A stretch of 64,000 nt of DNA from Streptomyces sp. NBC_01214 (GTDB lineage: Bacteria > Actinomycetota > Actinomycetes > Streptomycetales > Streptomycetaceae), in contig NZ_JAPEOS010000001.1 of the NCBI RefSeq assembly GCF_026340975.1, positions 4,807,001 through 4,871,000 of the forward strand, in the 5' to 3' direction. This document shows positions 63,798 through 64,000 of the stretch, piece after piece. The position numbers were made by a program, and so were the translations under genes. How positions within the stretch are numbered: position 1 is the first letter of the stretch; the number at the start of each line of letters is the position of its first letter. Under the pieces are notes generated by a model. The model searched no databases. It had not been told where the DNA came from and saw only the letters and a program-made list of their open reading frames with translations.

Positions 63798-64000
63798 CTA
63801 GGACCGGTGGTCCAGGAAGATCGCGGCGAGGCCGTTCGGCTGCTCTCGAACCGCGAAAGACTCGCCGAGAAGTTGGTAGAGCGTGATCACCGCTGCGGCG
63901 TCGGACTGCTTGGTGAGCGGGTGAGTCCAACCCCCTGGAGCGAGGTGGCGGACGATGAGGGGCCAGGTCAGGTCATGACCTCGGCCCAGACGGACCGAGG
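63798..64000 (-). CDS. C-terminal part of hypothetical protein, cut by right edge
   Basis: A minus-strand frame open to the window edge, ending at a stop at 63798-63800. It reads DLTWPLIVRHLAPGGWTHPL, then SDAAAVITLYQLLGESFAVR and LAAIFLDHRS. The N terminus lies outside the window. No family can be assigned from this piece; the sequence is protein-like in codon use. Confidence 0.5.
   Translation of the reverse strand, partial: SVRLGRGHDLTWPLIVRHLAPGGWTHPLTKQSDAAAVITLYQLLGESFAVREQPNGLAAIFLDHRS

Overview
The window is a high-GC actinobacterial chromosome segment, very probably Streptomyces. The evidence is the strong G/C third-position bias, frequent GTG and TTG starts with purine-rich ribosome binding sites, and families typical of streptomycetes: a secreted lytic polysaccharide monooxygenase (LPMO), a lamin-tail protein, a CspA-type cold shock protein, IS701 and IS5 insertion sequences, a STAND/TPR ATPase, NADAR and many lineage-specific hypothetical proteins. 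No rRNA, tRNA, CRISPR array or phage structural gene was seen. The mix of orphan genes, short monocistronic units, IS remnants and frame-shifted genes suggests an accessory region, perhaps a chromosome arm; that placement is inference.

Layout. 1-8.3 kb: MFS exporter cut by the left edge, a DUF4241 protein, a small hypothetical, an FAD-dependent amine-oxidase-like enzyme, a secreted protein and two small membrane proteins. 8.8-15.4 kb: a membrane-anchored PQQ-type beta-propeller, a coiled-coil membrane protein, then a divergent MMPL exporter/MarR pair with a clear shared operator, bracketed by two ~146-bp direct repeats, and a DUF1905 protein. 15.8-18.5 kb: a divergent AraC regulator/Fsr-like MFS exporter pair with a decayed downstream gene. 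18.7-23.8 kb: secreted proteins (a glycine/asparagine pentapeptide solenoid, a lamin-tail protein, a CBM2-like plus three-FnIII protein next to an AA10 LPMO). 24.1-32.8 kb: an AraC/O-methyltransferase pair, glutamate decarboxylase and several orphans including an ankyrin/HEAT protein. 33.3-40.6 kb: a NADAR protein divergent from a secreted endonuclease/exonuclease/phosphatase-fold enzyme whose 3' end runs into an IS5 remnant, a Tat-exported TIM-barrel-like protein, an orphan sugar-binding lipoprotein and a seven-repeat YVTN propeller with a His-rich tail. 41-50 kb: mobile-element debris (a decayed conjugative-transfer gene), a cold shock gene, a STAND NTPase coupled to a membrane protein, and small coupled genes. 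49.5-55.1 kb: a DUF2199 gene cut by an IS701 fragment, a CAP-domain protein, and one complete IS701 element whose CTAG target is the stop codon of a MarR gene. 55.1-60.3 kb: a redox cluster (MarR divergent from an Old Yellow Enzyme, a quinone-oxidoreductase-like enzyme and an alpha/beta hydrolase, with a convergent LysR gene). 60.3-64 kb: pseudogenes, another IS5 remnant, hypotheticals and a gene cut by the right edge.

How the genes work together. Four regulator/target pairs are plain from the layout: MarR-MMPL, AraC-MFS, AraC-methyltransferase and MarR-OYE. The LPMO and its FnIII/CBM neighbour probably act together on chitin or cellulose. The best candidate for an undescribed system is the STAND/TPR protein at 44-46.8 kb, whose GTG start overlaps the stop of a membrane protein carrying the same glycine-rich sensor-like repeats; it could be a signalling or anti-phage pair. 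Much of the rest of the region is in genetic decay, with short tandem repeats and frame-shifted genes throughout.
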